Of a stretch of DNA of 64,000 bases, positions 25,261-37,699 are shown in pieces. The DNA comes from Epiperipatus broadwayi. Lineage: Eukaryota > Onychophora > Udeonychophora > Euonychophora > Peripatidae. Location of the stretch: assembly GCA_028023455.1 (NCBI GenBank), contig JAQFVV010000144.1, positions 1,366,001 to 1,430,000 on the forward strand, read 5' to 3'. The position numbers and the translations under genes were made by a program. Below the pieces are notes generated by a model. It was not told the origin of the DNA and searched no databases. It saw only the letters and a program-made list of their open reading frames with translations. Numbering within the stretch: the stretch's first letter is position 1; each line of letters opens with the position of its first letter.

Positions 25261-26210
25261 ATGGAAAAATGTTATGTAATATAAACATTTTCTAATAATT
25301 TAGTTTATAGATTTAAAGTTTGCAAAATAATTTATAGTTAAAAAAATGCAATGAAATGATTCCAAAAAACATTTACAATAAATTATATACACATAAAAAC
25401 AATTTGAAAATAAATTAGATGGCCATTGACCATGGGCTTAGGATGAAAATAAACACTATTGAAATTGACCAACATTATTCATCTTATCATTTTTGCATTT
25501 TATAAAGATCAGACTGGCAAAAAAAATTAGCCTTATATCTCCAGCCTAATAAATATAAATTGTCTCCAAAGGAAGTGAGTAAATATATGAAGATTGTATT
25601 AGAAGTTGCTTTTGTATTCGAAAAATATTTTTAAATGCATATTTCTAAATAATAATGTCACTCAAAGAATTTTACTAACCCTACCACTAAGTGGAACAGC
25701 AGACAAAGCCAATTTTTCTAAACTGAAAATTTGATAAAATTATTTGTGAATAACAGCTTCTCAAGTTACTTGATTTAGCAATAATTTCTATAGAAAAGCC
25801 TATTTATTTTGTTTCATTTTTCAACATTTGCTTAGTTTTATTTATACACCCCCCCCCTTTTTTTTTTTAAAAAAAAAGTAAATACATTTCTTTTTATTTA
25901 TACATATTTTCTTCTATTAGATTCAGTGGTGTGATCAGTAGATCATTTTAAATAAGTAGGTAAAATAATCATTCGTAATATCTAGCCATTCTGGGGCAAT
26001 CGCCTCTTCAATAATTCCTCATTGAGGAACAGTGAAAGAGAAGACAGCACTCATTAGACTTTCCAATTGCCAAATAGTGTGGAGTCGATTGTTTTTCCAT
26101 CCTTGTTTTATTTTCTAACTAAGGATAGCTAGATACTATTATACTTCTGGTCAACATGGCAACTGTTTATACAAATCATAATAATTAACGGAAAAATATA
26201 TCCATGTTTG
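25261..26210. other. AT-rich intergenic stretch
   Basis: No gene. A C-run next to T- and A-runs lies at about 25849-25878. Confidence 0.35.
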
Positions 26211-26220
26211 TTCTAAAAAA

Positions 26221-26312
26221 TGATCGAGAGATCAGCGCGACTGCCTTGCACTTGCAGGCAGTTGCCCGGTTGCGGGTTCGCATCCCGGCCGATGCTATGA
26301 TACTTAAAAAAA
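26221..26312 (+). repeat. tRNA-derived SINE copy
   Basis: The head reads GATCGAGAGATCAGCGCGAC, an anticodon-like arm TGCCT...AGGCA, then TTGCGGGTTCGCATCCCGG, CCGATGC, TATGATAC and an A-run. It is almost identical to 39572-39654 but has lost the 5' acceptor strand. Confidence 0.75.
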
Positions 26313-26388
26313 AAAATTACTGTATCAGTAATACAGTTTTTTCTCTCGATCTAATATACTAAGTATTACGCTAGAATTTTCTAGCCTT

Positions 26389-27026
26389 ATGCCTACTATT
26401 AATGTAAATCTACATTCGGAAATCAAAGCAAATAATAGTGATAAAAACATTTTAAAAAATACTATGGAGACAAATTCCTCTAATAATGAAACTGATTGTA
26501 ATAATTGTATATGTAGTAAAACTTCTTATTTAAATATTGTAAGTGCTCATAATGAAAATGAAGCTGAAAAAACAATATTACAAATAAAAACATTTCAGAA
26601 ATTTACAAATTTGAAGATGACAATTTGTGCATTCCAGAATAAAATATTAATGAAAAAGATAACCTTAAATAAAACAATTTTGTATTAGTCAATGAGAAAT
26701 TCATTGCATTGGTACTAAATGCTTTGTTAAAAATGTTTCAAAAATGATAAAACATTAATATTATTGGTGATGGACATTAATACCATGTTATTAAAAATCC
26801 GATGGGCAAATTTTATGAATATATAGCAGAAAAACTTTGTGGATGTTGTTTTATAAAATTTTTGGTACATCCTAATAATTGGTATATAGTTTTAGAGTTT
26901 AATAATATCACACAGAAACAAATGTTCCAAAAGAATATTTATTTCCTAAACAAATTTATTTGTTATATAAATACAAACAAATAAAACTAGGAGGGCAAAT
27001 GAAAAATTGCCGCATTAATTTCACTA
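26389..27026 (+). pseudogene. Jockey/I-like LINE ORF1, 5' part
   Basis: The first frame begins MPTINVNLHSEIKANNSDKN and runs 99 codons. After frameshifts the sequence continues FIKFLVHPNNWYIVLEFNN and KNIYFLNKFICYINTNK, the nucleic-acid-binding ORF1 type of jockey/I LINEs. It is cut at 27026 by a Gypsy insertion and resumes at 32835 (FLLINYGKISNFKYLLE...VPVLTNTAIFNII). The second copy at 52602-53990 shows the uninterrupted order. Confidence 0.65.
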
Positions 27027-27031
27027 GTCAT

Positions 27032-27828
27032 TGTAGTATTTTACTTTCAATAAATATTTTAGTTAAAAAATATTAAAAGTGATAGAATATTCCAGAAGTT
27101 AAAATTAAGTGTGTTAATCAATAACAATGGAAATTTTTGTAGGAATGAGTTATAATTATATGTAACAAAATGAATAGAATTGCGTAATTAAAAAGTTATT
27201 CAGAGTGAGCGAGAAGAAAAGTTAGAACTAATTAGGGAAAAGATAAAATCATACAAAATAGTGGATCCAGAAAGTGAAATCAAGTGTTTTCACAAAGGAA
27301 TGAACAGAATAGAAAATTTCCGATAAAGGAACAAATAAATGGCAGACTATAAAAACTCGGGATTGCAGAATTAAGTGTTTTTTTTTCCTTTTTTCGTCAT
27401 GGAAGCACAATGATGCTTGTAATTTGTATTGTAGGAAACAAGTCAAAGTTTCTGTGAGGAAATAAACTCTGATGTTTCGGAATCTGAAGGTACAAAAATC
27501 CAACTAGTATTTAAAACAGATCATCCTGATCTTATTTTGATTTATTTAAGCCTACATGGCTCATAGGGTTCTTTAACTTTGGGGAACTTGTAGTATATTT
27601 CATATAGTTGAGGAAAGGACAATCCATTAAATGAGACAGTAATTGTCAGACAATATTTGATGAGAGGATAGAGACTTTTAAAAATCTGTGATCGTATTTT
27701 CTGTATGTAATTATATTTAGAGTCTGTAAATATTCTAGTTTTGTTGTATAACATATAAATACTCATTAATAAAGTAGTAGATTAAGTAATTGTGTTTTTT
27801 TACTTGAGTCATGGGCAAATACACCACA
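27032..27828 (+). repeat. 5' LTR of Gypsy element
   Basis: A 797-bp LTR starting TGTAGTATT and ending ACACCACA. It is a diverged direct copy of 32038-32829. The 5-bp repeat GTCAT precedes it (27027-27031) and follows the 3' LTR (32830-32834). TGGTGGTCAGATATTCTGAC begins three bases after the LTR and is the candidate primer-binding site; it also forms a GGTCAGA/TCTGACC hairpin. The two LTRs differ by many substitutions and small indels, so the insertion is not recent. Confidence 0.9.
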
Positions 27829-27933
27829 AAATGGTGGTCAGATATTCTGACCTAATACAGGAAAAGCAATAGTACAAGCAGAAATAGAATAGTCAAGCAA
27901 TCGTATAGATGGATAGCTTAATAGATGGGTAAA

Positions 27934-28720
27934 ATGTCAATAGGGCAAGGTAATATCTCTGAATTCAATATAGGAAATGCAATGGAATGGCCATTATATG
28001 TGACTCATCTTAAAAAATTTTCATGCTTAATGGCATAAGCAATAATAGTAGAAAGGTAGCAGCTATGTTGTGTTTGGCAGAGAAGAAAGTAATTGAAATC
28101 ATTAATAAGTTATTGGATGAACCTACAATAGAGTCAGTATGTTATGAAGTGATAGTTGATATATTAACAGAACAGTTTAGCCCATGGATATCTAGGCATA
28201 TCGCTAGGTTGGCACTCCAAAACAGAAGACAGGTGAAAGGAGATAAAGGATTTTGACATAATGTTATGCCAGCTATTAAAAAAGTGTCAATATGGGGGAT
28301 TTGGTAAACAGGTTTTGTTACACCAATTGCTATGAGGAATGGCAGTTGAAAGATTAAGACAAATTTTGACTGAAACTGAATTGTCTTATGAATTAGTAAT
28401 CAAAAAAAGGGATCACATATGGAATTATTGAGCAGTCTCTTGCTTTTAGAAATAAAGTGGACAAGAAAGGTAGAACATCAGTTTATAAAACAAATAAAAG
28501 TATATGCAGAGAAGTTGTAAATCAAATAGTGAACCAATACCATTAGGGAAATGTTTTTGCTGTGGTAAGACAGGTCATTTCACTAAGAATTGTAAATGGT
28601 GCCAAGAAAGCTGTTTTAATTGCAGCAACAGATGGCATTTAGCAACAGTTTGCAACAAACCCAAGTCTAATGATAAAAGAAATAACCAAACAGAGGCAAG
28701 GGATGCAAGATGAAGTGAAA
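27934..28720 (+). pseudogene. gag: Gypsy gag with zinc knuckle
   Basis: Begins MSIGQGNISEFN...EWPLY, continues after a frameshift at about 28030 with NNSRKVAAMLCLAEKKVIEI...LTEQFSPW (Gypsy capsid region), and ends with CFCCGKTGHFTKNC (C-x2-C-x4-H-x4-C, intact) followed by CFNCSNRWHLATVC (second knuckle). It would package element RNA. At least two frameshifts or stops interrupt it. Confidence 0.8.
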
Positions 28721-28988
28721 ATTAAAAACAGTATAATTTCACATGGGAAAAATCAATACATGATAACATTTAAAATTGATAGCATGGAACTGGAAATGGA
28801 GACTGATAGTAGCTCAGGCATTTCATTCATGTCCAAAAGTCAATGGAAGGAAATAGCAATGGTTGTAAGGAGGTTAAAGGTAAAAAAAATAAAAGTGAAT
28901 TATGTAAGCAGAAACTTGCTAGCATTAGTTGGAATGGCCGATGCTCCAATTACATACAAAGATAAACTACTATATATATATATGCTAT

Positions 28989-29180
28989 ATGCACAGATAA
29001 TGAAGCTAATAAATATATATAATTAGATGCAAGATATTAATTTACTTTAAATATAAGAGATTTATTTTAGCTAAGCGCTACTCTTGAAAGTGGTTAGCTA
29101 AAATAATTCAATATTCTTATATTTAAAATTAATATCTTGCGTCTAATTATATATATTTACTAGCTTCATTATCTGTGCAT
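28989..29180. mobile_element. 192-bp palindrome inside the Gypsy element
   Basis: ATGCACAGATAATGAAGC... at the left end is repeated inverted at the right end (GCTTCATTATCTGTGCAT), and complementarity runs inward to a small centre near TCTTGAAA. It interrupts the protease-to-RT region, so it arrived later than the Gypsy element or arose in situ. A (CA)n(TA)n microsatellite follows at about 29187-29225. Confidence 0.75.
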
Positions 29181-29185
29181 TACAG

Positions 29186-29186
<1 letters not shown>

Positions 29187-29225
<39 letters not shown>
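29187..29225. repeat. (CA)n(TA)n microsatellite
   Basis: A run of CA dinucleotides followed by TA dinucleotides, directly after the palindrome in the Gypsy element. Confidence 0.9.
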
Positions 29226-29549
29226 GTAGTTTACAGAGATAAAGTATGTTATTTACCAATATATATTGTTAAGGGACAAATAAATCCAATATTCTGTAGA
29301 GATTGGTTTAAGGAGTTAGGTATTAAGATATAAATTGTTAATAATATTTCCATGGAGCAGGAAATGTGAAATAGGTACTCTGACTTATTTATGGAGGAAT
29401 TAGGATTAACAAAAGCAAACCCGGTGGATTTAGAATTAAGCAAAAATGCATGGCCAATAGTTTGCTTGCAAGCCACAGAAGATTCCTTTTGTGCAGAGAG
29501 AAAAGATTGAGAAAAAGTTAAAAACATTGGTGACTAAAGGCATGTTAAC

Positions 29550-30720
29550 ACTGTAGAAGATGCAGAATGGGCTATGCCCATAGTGGTGATAACTAAACCT
29601 AATGGGAAAATCAAAATGTGCATTGATTACTGGGTGACTGTTAATAAATATCTAAATAAGGGTGCATAGCCAGTACCTAATGTGAGAAAGGTTTCAGTGA
29701 ATTTGTCAAATGCAAAGTTTTTTGCCAAATTGGAACTCTGCATATCATTAAATTAAAGTTATGGACAAAACAACAGGAATATTGATGCTAAACACACTGT
29801 TTGGGTTGTTCAAATAGAATCATTTACCATTCAGAGTTGCTACAGCACCAAACATTTTTCAGGTCAAGTTAAACTTATTGTTACAAGGGTTAAAAGGGGT
29901 ATTGCTTTATTACAATGACATTTTGATAACAGTGACATCTAGTGAATTATTAAGGAAGAAAATCTTGAAAGTCTGTGATAAATTAAGTAAGGCGGGGGTT
30001 AAGTTAAACCGTGAAAAGTGTGTATGGAAATCACAAGAGTAAAATTTCTGGGTCACAGCATTTCAGATAAGGGAAATGTTCTTTAACAGACAAAGTCAGG
30101 GGCTGTCTGAAATGCTGAAAGACCAAAGAATGTAAAGCATCTACAGGCATTTTTAGGGCTAGTTAATTTTTACGAGCCATTTTTAAAGATTAAGGTGATG
30201 GTGGCAAACCCATTGTATGAGTTATTGCATAAGGAGAAAAGTTGGATTTGGTCAGAAGATCAGACAGGGCTTTTGAAAAAATGAAAGAACTGTTATCATT
30301 GGATATATTATTGGTGCATTTTAATGGGAAGTGTGAAGTTAGAATTATTACTGATGCATCATATGGGGGTAGGGTTGTGTTAGTATCCCAAAAGACAATA
30401 ACAAGTCACCTGTGGCATATGCATCTAGAACATTGTCAGAAACAGTCAAATTGACAAAGAAGCTCTGGTGATCATTTTTGCAGTGAAAAAAAATATCAGT
30501 TTGTTTTTGGGCATAGTTTTGAAATTATTACTGATCATAAGCCTTTGTTGGGGGTTTTTGGAAATGTTCATACAGTGCTGGAACAAGTCAGCATATGTTA
30601 CGATGACAGAATTTGTTAGCTGCATATGATTATTTATTAAAATATAAATGGCGAAAGAAATCTCACATGCAGATATGTTGCCAAGATTTCCAGATAGATG
30701 AGAAACATGCAATAGTGAGT
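29550..30720 (+). pseudogene. pol: Gypsy reverse transcriptase and RNase H
   Basis: MPIVVITKPNGKIKMCIDYW matches the first RT motifs. LLYYNDILIT at about 29915 is the YxDD box, where the first catalytic Asp reads Asn. KLSKAGVKLNREKCVW follows. Near 30260-30400 FEKMKELLSLDILLVHFNGK and VRIITDASYGG give the RT connection and RNase H start (first catalytic Asp in TDAS). Frames break repeatedly, so the polymerase is non-functional. Confidence 0.8.
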
Positions 30721-30939
30721 TGGAGGTTAATTATATTGACAGCATGAACTCACAAGTTTTAAATAATAGTATAGTCCAAAAGTGGACTAGGGAAGAAGAA
30801 GGGTACAATATACTGATGAATTGAATTAAAGTCTGGCATAAGTCTAGACCTAGTTATGTTGCAGTGGGGTTTGGGGCAAATAGAGAGCAGTTATTTGTTT
30901 GTAAAGAGTGTATAGTAATGGGCGATAGAGTAGGTATAT

Positions 30940-31700
30940 CATCTACAGGAAGGATAAACTTTCAAAGCTTTTCCATGAAGGGCAGCCTGGCATAGTGCAT
31001 GCAAAAACTATGTCTGGTGGCCAAAAATTAACGCAGATATAGAAAACTACATTAAAGGTTGTTCCATATGTCAGTCAGAAGATGCATTACCAATGAAATG
31101 TTTTGCATCCTGGCTGAAGGCAACAAAAGCATGGGAGAGAGTGCATATTGATCATGCAGGACCAGGGAATGGAAAATTGCTGCTTCTAATTACAGATACA
31201 TTCTCAAAATAGATAGAAAAATGTGTAGTAAAAGGCACTAGTTCCCTAGAGACAATTAAGTGATTGAAGATGGTTTGCTTGATACATAGTTTTCCAGAAA
31301 TGGTTGTGTCAGATAACAGAGCAGGTTTTACTGGAGAGGAATTATAAGTTTTAAGTGCCTGTGACATTCATCACATGTGTAGACTTCCATATCATTCTCA
31401 ATAAAATGGAAATAGTAGAGAATGCGGTACAGTAAGTCAAGAGAAGTTTAAAAAAATAAGCAACATATAAATGCAAGATGTGTTATAGACATTTATACTA
31501 TACCAACATTCAACACCCATCTACAATGACAGGAAAATCTTTGGCAGAATTAATATGTGGATATAAACTAAGGACCAAAGTGGAAGTTTTGCATTCTGAT
31601 GAAAAGATTAGGATTCCAAATGTCAAGCCAAGTAAATTGTGTAGAGTTGGGGAGCCTGTATAGGTGAGAGATGTGATACAAAAAAAATAGATTACGAAAA
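30940..31700 (+). pseudogene. Gypsy integrase
   Basis: LFHEGQPGIVHAK and GCSICQSEDALPMKCF form the HHCC zinc-binding part, with NYVWWPKINADIENYIKG between. The core follows: WERVHIDHAGPGNGKLLLLI (first Asp of D,D-35-E) and EMVVSDNRAGFTGEEL (second Asp), with stops between. C-terminal KLRTKVEVLHSDEKIRIPN runs to about 31660. A purine-rich tract and the 3' LTR follow. Confidence 0.8.
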
Positions 31701-32037
31701 TAATAGACAAAATACTGCAAAATTAAATTTATATGATTAGTGGAACTAATGGTTTAAAGTGCTGACATCACATGAATCATATAAGGAAAAAACCCCAGAG
31801 GAATTGCAGATGGAAATATAGCAAGATGCAAATATGCAGGAGGAGGAGAGTGATGAAAGAAGAAACATGGGAAGAAAGACATAGGAAAACCAGTTAATTG
31901 AGAAAAACAATGATACAATTGCAGAAGAAATTCTAGCAAAAGCTGAAATAAAATAAATCACCCAGACCTGTGCGCATAAAAAGAAAACCAGAAAGATGGA
32001 AGGATTATGTGTAAAAAACAGGAATGAGGAGAGGAAG

Positions 32038-32829
32038 TGTAATATTTTAGTTTCAATAAATATTTTAGTTAAAAAATATTGAAAGTGATAATAATACTCC
32101 AGAAGTTAAAATTAAATAAGTTAATCAATGACAATGGAAACTTTTGTAGAAATGAGTTATAATTATATATAAGAAAATCAATAGAATTGCGTAATTAAAA
32201 GGTTTTTCAGACTGAGTAAAAAGAAAAATTGGAACTAATTAGAGAAAAGTTAAAATCATACAAAATAGTGGATCCAGAAAGTGAAGTCAATTAAGGGTTT
32301 TCACAAAGGACTGTAAAGAATGGAAAATTTCTGATAAGGGAATAAATAAATGGCAGACAATAAAAACTCGGGATTGCAGAGTTGTTTTTTTCCATTCTTT
32401 TGTCATGGAAGCACTATGATGCTCATAGCTGGTATTGTTGGAGACAAGTCAAAGTTTCTGTGAGAGAATAAATCCAGATGTTTCAGAATCTTAAGGCAAA
32501 TCTGACTAGTATTTAAAGCAGATCATCCTAATCTTATTTTGATTTATTTAAGCCTACATGGCTCATAGGGTTTTAACTTTGGGGAACTTGTAGTATATTT
32601 TATATAGTCATGAAAAGGACAATCCATTAATTTGTGAGGCAGTAATTGTCAAACAATATTTGAGGAGGGAATAGAGACTTTTAGAAACGTGATTGTATTT
32701 TCAGTATGTAATTATATTTACAGTTTGTAAATATTTTAGTTTTGTTGTATAACATATAATAAATACTCATTAATAAAGTTGATTATGTAATTGTGGTTTT
32801 CTAACTTGAATCATGGTAAATATACCACA
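32038..32829 (+). repeat. 3' LTR of Gypsy element
   Basis: A 792-bp direct copy of 27032-27828, starting TGTAATATT and ending ATACCACA, preceded by GAGGAGAGGAAG (polypurine tract) and followed by the GTCAT duplication. Confidence 0.9.
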
Positions 32830-32834
32830 GTCAT

Positions 32835-33540
32835 GATATACAATTTTTACTAATCAATTATGGAAAAATCAGTAACTTTAAATATTTACTTGAATAAAGA
32901 GCCACAGTTCCTGTTCTAACTAATACTGCTATATTTAACATCATCTGAATAAAAATATTCAAACTTATGATATACCTACACTTCACTTCATGGATACTTC
33001 TCCTCTTATCATCATATTTAAAGGAATTCCTCCACAATGTTTCTTTTGCAAATCCAGGGAACATCTCAACAAAACCTTGCCTGAATTGCATTTGTTTGGA
33101 GTGTGGTTCATAAGATACAAAGACCCATCAAGGCTTTGTTTGGAGTGTGGTTCATAAGATACAAAGACCCATCAAGGCTTTGTTTGGAGTGTGGTTCATA
33201 AGATACAAAGACCCATCAAGACTCAAAAATATAAGATCATACAATAAGGAAGAGTTTCAAATAACCTCAGATATAACATTTCTAGATAATCCCCTGTTGA
33301 ATAAACACAGCCACATTGAACATAACCTAAACATCAGTTGAAGTAATAGCATAAATAAACACACCAATGGAAAATATTTCATCACTCCTATTATTCAAAA
33401 AGATATGTCTATAACTGAATCAGATATGGAATGCACAACAGATAACTCAGTAAGTGACAATATGTATGATACTGATGTAGAAAGAAGTAAATTTTTAAAT
33501 GTTGGGGGGGGGGTGCAAAAAACTTCAGATTAAAAACATT
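32835..33540 (+). pseudogene. Jockey/I-like LINE ORF1, 3' part with zinc knuckle
   Basis: Continuation of the ORF1 interrupted at 27026: QFLLINYGKISNFKYLLE, then VPVLTNTAIFNII, then QCFFCKSREHLNKT and after a frameshift CLNCICLECGS (CCHC-type knuckle region). A 44-bp tandem triplication directly follows the knuckle. A Ser/Thr-rich tail runs to about 33500. Confidence 0.7.
33091..33219. repeat. 44-bp tandem triplication in LINE ORF1
   Basis: TTTGTTTGGAGTGTGGTTCA recurs at 33091, 33135 and 33179 (period 44), and the units are nearly identical. Because 44 is not a multiple of three, each unit changes frame. The near identity shows it arose long after the LINE died. Confidence 0.9.
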
Positions 33541-34129
33541 CTAAAAATAACACAACAAATCACAGAAGAAAATAATTCACACTTATGTGAGTCAAGATTC
33601 TGTATCATTAATACACCCCACCAAATAAACTAAGTTTTTCCATTTAACAATAGAAAACCCTATATTTTCTATAGTAGAAATAGGAATTCAATAAAAATTA
33701 GATATCAACAAAACCATCACATCTCAAAAGCAATCCTCTTCCATTGTAGAAAATAATAGAAAAAAAAAGTATTAAGAAAGAAAAAATCAAATATTACATT
33801 AAAGCCCAATGCGCCACACTAAAAAAACACCAGGTCTCATTCCATTTTCCAAGTAACAAAATCAATCATTCCAAACATTATAATGGCATAGCAAAATTAA
33901 ATTGATTTTTAAAAATAATGTGAAAACACGATTGGAAAAACCCAAAAACATTTTTATTCTGTATTGCAAGCAAAAATAGTTAAGTCGATGTGGTTTATTC
34001 TTACTATCAAAATGATTAAATTAACAAATAAAAATTTAATTATTGTTTAATATTTAAATACAGTATAAAATCTAATACATGTAACAGATAATACTTTCTT
34101 ATTCTTAATGAATTTAAATATAACAGATT

Positions 34130-37100
34130 AATGTAAGGGGTTTGAACTCACCACAATGCTTATTTTCCCTGAGCAACTGACTCACACAATTCAACTCAAA
34201 TATAATTCTCTTGACTGAAACAAAATATTCATCAAATTCAAAAATTAACTCACATAGATATCTTAATAAATTTGGATTCCATAAATTATCACAGTCTGAT
34301 GTATCGGCAACTGGAGTAAGAGTGATTATATATTATAATTTTCCATTTAAGCAATTTCAAATTTTATATCTTTATTCCAATATGAGCATAGTAATACTAT
34401 CATAAGTCACTCACAAGAAACAATCATAGTATACCTTTACAACAAAACAAAATTATTATTGAGATTAATGACAGATAAATTGGCTTATTTCTACTAGTCC
34501 TCATCCTATAATTTTAACTGGTGATTTCAACATGCCATATTCAACTTTTGTAAAAAAATACATCCAGTGGATTAAGACCAGACTCATGAGTGCAGAAGGA
34601 TTCTTTTCCACAAATTCCTTTTTTTCTACACAAAAACACTTTTTGCTAATAGATCTTCTTTTTTACTCTCCTGACATTTTTTTTTATCAATCCACTATTA
34701 ATAACTGTAAGCTTTTCAGACCATCTGGCACTGACAATTAAAGTTGAGTTAAACTTCAAAGTCAACTTGTATTCAGATTTAACAACACCATTCGATTATT
34801 TTTAAAATCCATGTCACCTGAAGCTGTTCTTTCAGAAATTTATATTTATTTTTAAAAAATAAACATTATGGAATTAAACGCTGTAGAATCATGGTTCACA
34901 TTTGTAAATACCATCAAATCTATCATAAATTTTTATACTAGGAAAGATTGGTAAAAGAATTGGATACAATATATCTTCAACTAAAAAATATTTCCCTTCG
35001 ACAAAATCTATTTCTTTGATCATAACTATAAACCAAAAATACAAACATATACAGAAAATCTTGGTTAATTATCTATCTATTGAAAAGTCAAAAATATATG
35101 TGGCAGATCCTCATAATTGTTCAAAAGGATATTTACAATTGGCTTAGTTATAAACCAAAAGCAACAATACCATGATCCATTTTGGAAGATTCAAATGTTA
35201 TACCTGGAGAAAACCTGCTTCTCCTCATATACTATTATTTTAAATCCTAATTTCAAACTCATTCCTATCTCAAACTTGCTCCTTTTTTATTTGGGCATTA
35301 TGTTGAACATCATGAAATTGACTAAATCTGATATTGCCTTCAAGTTAAAAAGTATTCCTGATGATATTCATCCAGGATCTCATGCAATACCCAAATTCCT
35401 GCTTAACTATCTCAACCACTTCACAATTTAAGTAATCATTTATCCAAACAAATCCACATAATTCCATGACTTTATCCTATCTCTATGGTTCTCTTACTTA
35501 AAAAAATATTATTTATCACTCTTGGACAATATTAGATACATATCCATAATCCCACTCCTTATTAAAATAGTTGAATCTCTTATTAAAAATAAAATCAAAC
35601 CACTCCTTCCTTCATTATAAAAATTTCAGTTTGCAAAAAATGATTTGGCCACTTCATCAGCAGATATTCTGTTTAAAGTAATAATAGACCATATTAGGTA
35701 GTAGAAAAATAGGGCCCATTACCGTGTAATTGGATATGAGGTCTGCATTTGACTCAGTTTCTATAGCTAGACTACAACTACTCAGGAATATAATAAACCA
35801 TACGTCTACATACTGGTAAATATACTTATAAATAAAGAAGTTTGCATAACTCTCAATGTAAAAATACTCCCTGGATTTCATCCACACAATTCTATTCCTC
35901 AAAGTCTCCTCTTAGCTCTCTTTTCTTTACAATCTATATATCAACCCTCTTCTTTTGAGAATAGAAAGCAAAATTCCAGGAATAGATTGAATGATGGGTA
36001 ATGAAAGTTTTTATTTTTTGTACGTTTGTATTAACAGTTGATAAAGATTGTCAGTGAAACAATTGAAAGTACTTCTGATAAAGAATATATTATTTAATTT
36101 TGAATACTGTGTTAAATATATTTGTTTGAATTATTAATATATATATTCCTATGATTAACCAAACCATTAATTACATCTCCTATATGGATGACTTAGTTAT
36201 TTCCTCCCCATCAAAAAATTCCTTCTCTTACTTGACACTATACTTAATAATTATTATAACAAATTTTCAATCCTCTTTAATAAAAACAAATCTTCTACTT
36301 GGAATATTCTTACAGGTAAGATCATTCCTTCCAATTTTTCCTCTACTTATAAATTTTTAAGTTTCCCAATACACCTCTCATATAATGCAATATTGTTTCT
36401 GTAGAATGTACCATAAATGCATTATCCAAAGCACACCTTTCAATATATGCTAAGGCATCACTAATCAACATTTTAATATTTCCTAAAATTAATTATTCCT
36501 GACCCATTATTAATTTTACTTCTTCATTCAATATATATATATTTCCTTATCAGCAAACTAATCTGGACTAAAAAAGCAATAGCTCTAAGCATAAGAAATA
36601 TGCAAAAACATATTAAAATCAATGCTCTTTCATTACATGACATTTCTACATTTTATCTTCAGAGCGCCATTAATGAAATGATTCCCAAGTATTAATAGTG
36701 TAATTCCTGTTAACTCTACTGACCCTCTGCCACCCATTAACAATAATTTTATCAAACCTTAATAATTCTCAATCTATTTCTAAATAAAATTAGCTACTGG
36801 CAAACATATGCCATTGAAAATAATAATGATATATCAAATAATAGTAAATATTTCATGTTATGTAGTAACAAATACAATATAAAAAAGTTCAGATATTGGT
36901 ACCTGTAATCCAAATATATCTTCTTCTTAATAAAAATAAATATCAAAGCTCTTCCTACTAATTATTTTCTCTTCCACTTGCAACACATCACAAATATAAT
37001 CCATTATCTGACCTCTGTCATAGAAATGAAAAAAAACATTAAAACACTTACTTGTGGATTGTTCCTCACTTCTTCCTTATCGTACTCTTATTATTAACAT

Positions 37101-37495
37101 GACCCAAACTCACCAACAATGTCATAAAAATATACAAAGTGATCCTTTGCCCAATATAAAAATTATTACATTTATTCTTTTTACACTTTGGTTTGTAAGA
37201 TGCTATCTAAGATTTAATCCATCATATCACAATACTAAATCACTCTTTATAAAAAGACCAGAGATTAAACCCATGCACCAGCTGATATTTTTGCAGCTAC
37301 ATGGAATCACATCTCATTAACAGCAACCCAGTGATTTGGCTATTGAATATACTAATTAATATGCATTAGATATATTTTGATTTTTGCTCAATTATATGAA
37401 CATCTATCTATCTTATTGCTTTTCTACTTGAAATCTCTTGATTCAGTAAGACTTGTAAATAATCTCCAATGTACGTAATAAACCTAATAAAGTTA
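34130..37495 (+). pseudogene. Jockey/I-like LINE ORF2 (EN and RT), decayed
   Basis: Endonuclease: TETKYSSNSKINSHRYLNKF (34211), ILTGDFNMPYSTF (34518), LLIDLLFYSPDIFF and FSDHLALTIKVELN (34650-34760). Reverse transcriptase: KLKSIPDDIHPGSHAIPKFL (35345), RYISIIPLLIKIVESLIKNK (35535), NDLATSSADILFKVIID (35640) and NYISYMDDLVISSP (36165, the YxDD box). The 3' part to about 37495 includes AATAAACC..AATAAAG near the end. Stops and frameshifts are frequent. With ORF1 (26389-27026 and 32835-33540) it makes one LINE of about 5.3 kb once the Gypsy element is removed. Confidence 0.75.
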
Positions 37496-37699
37496 AGTTA
37501 AAACTATTATTTTACTAACCAGCGTTGAATAGTTAATTAAGTGATTTGTGAGCTAACTACCCAAGAGAAAATAAATCTGTTGAAAATAATTTTATTTAGT
37601 TTGCATTTGAATCACAGGTCATGGGCAGTATAGGAAGGTGCCATACACTGACACTATGAGATGCTTCTAAATAATTTTAAAAGATGCAAATTTTATAAC

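Larger units (their letters stand above)
28670..29530 (+). pseudogene. Gypsy protease region, interrupted
   Basis: FKIDSMELEMETDSSSGISF corresponds to the aspartic-protease active-site segment; the expected D-T/S-G triad reads D-S-S-S-G and may be damaged. The frame then runs into a palindromic insertion (28989-29180) and a CA/TA microsatellite. The protease-RT linker (LLRDK...IQYSVEIGL and KIEKKLKTLVTKGML) resumes near 29240-29540. Confidence 0.6.
27032..32829 (+). mobile_element. Complete but dead Gypsy (Ty3-type) LTR retrotransposon
   Basis: A 5798-bp element with two LTRs, 5-bp target duplication GTCAT, candidate primer-binding site, purine tract (GAGGAGAGGAAG) before the 3' LTR, and gag-protease-RT-RNase H-integrase order. 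Protein order with integrase last places it in Gypsy. The gag and integrase resemble K02A2.6-type invertebrate Gypsy elements. Frames carry many stops. It sits inside ORF1 of a LINE and itself contains a 192-bp palindromic insertion. Confidence 0.9.
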
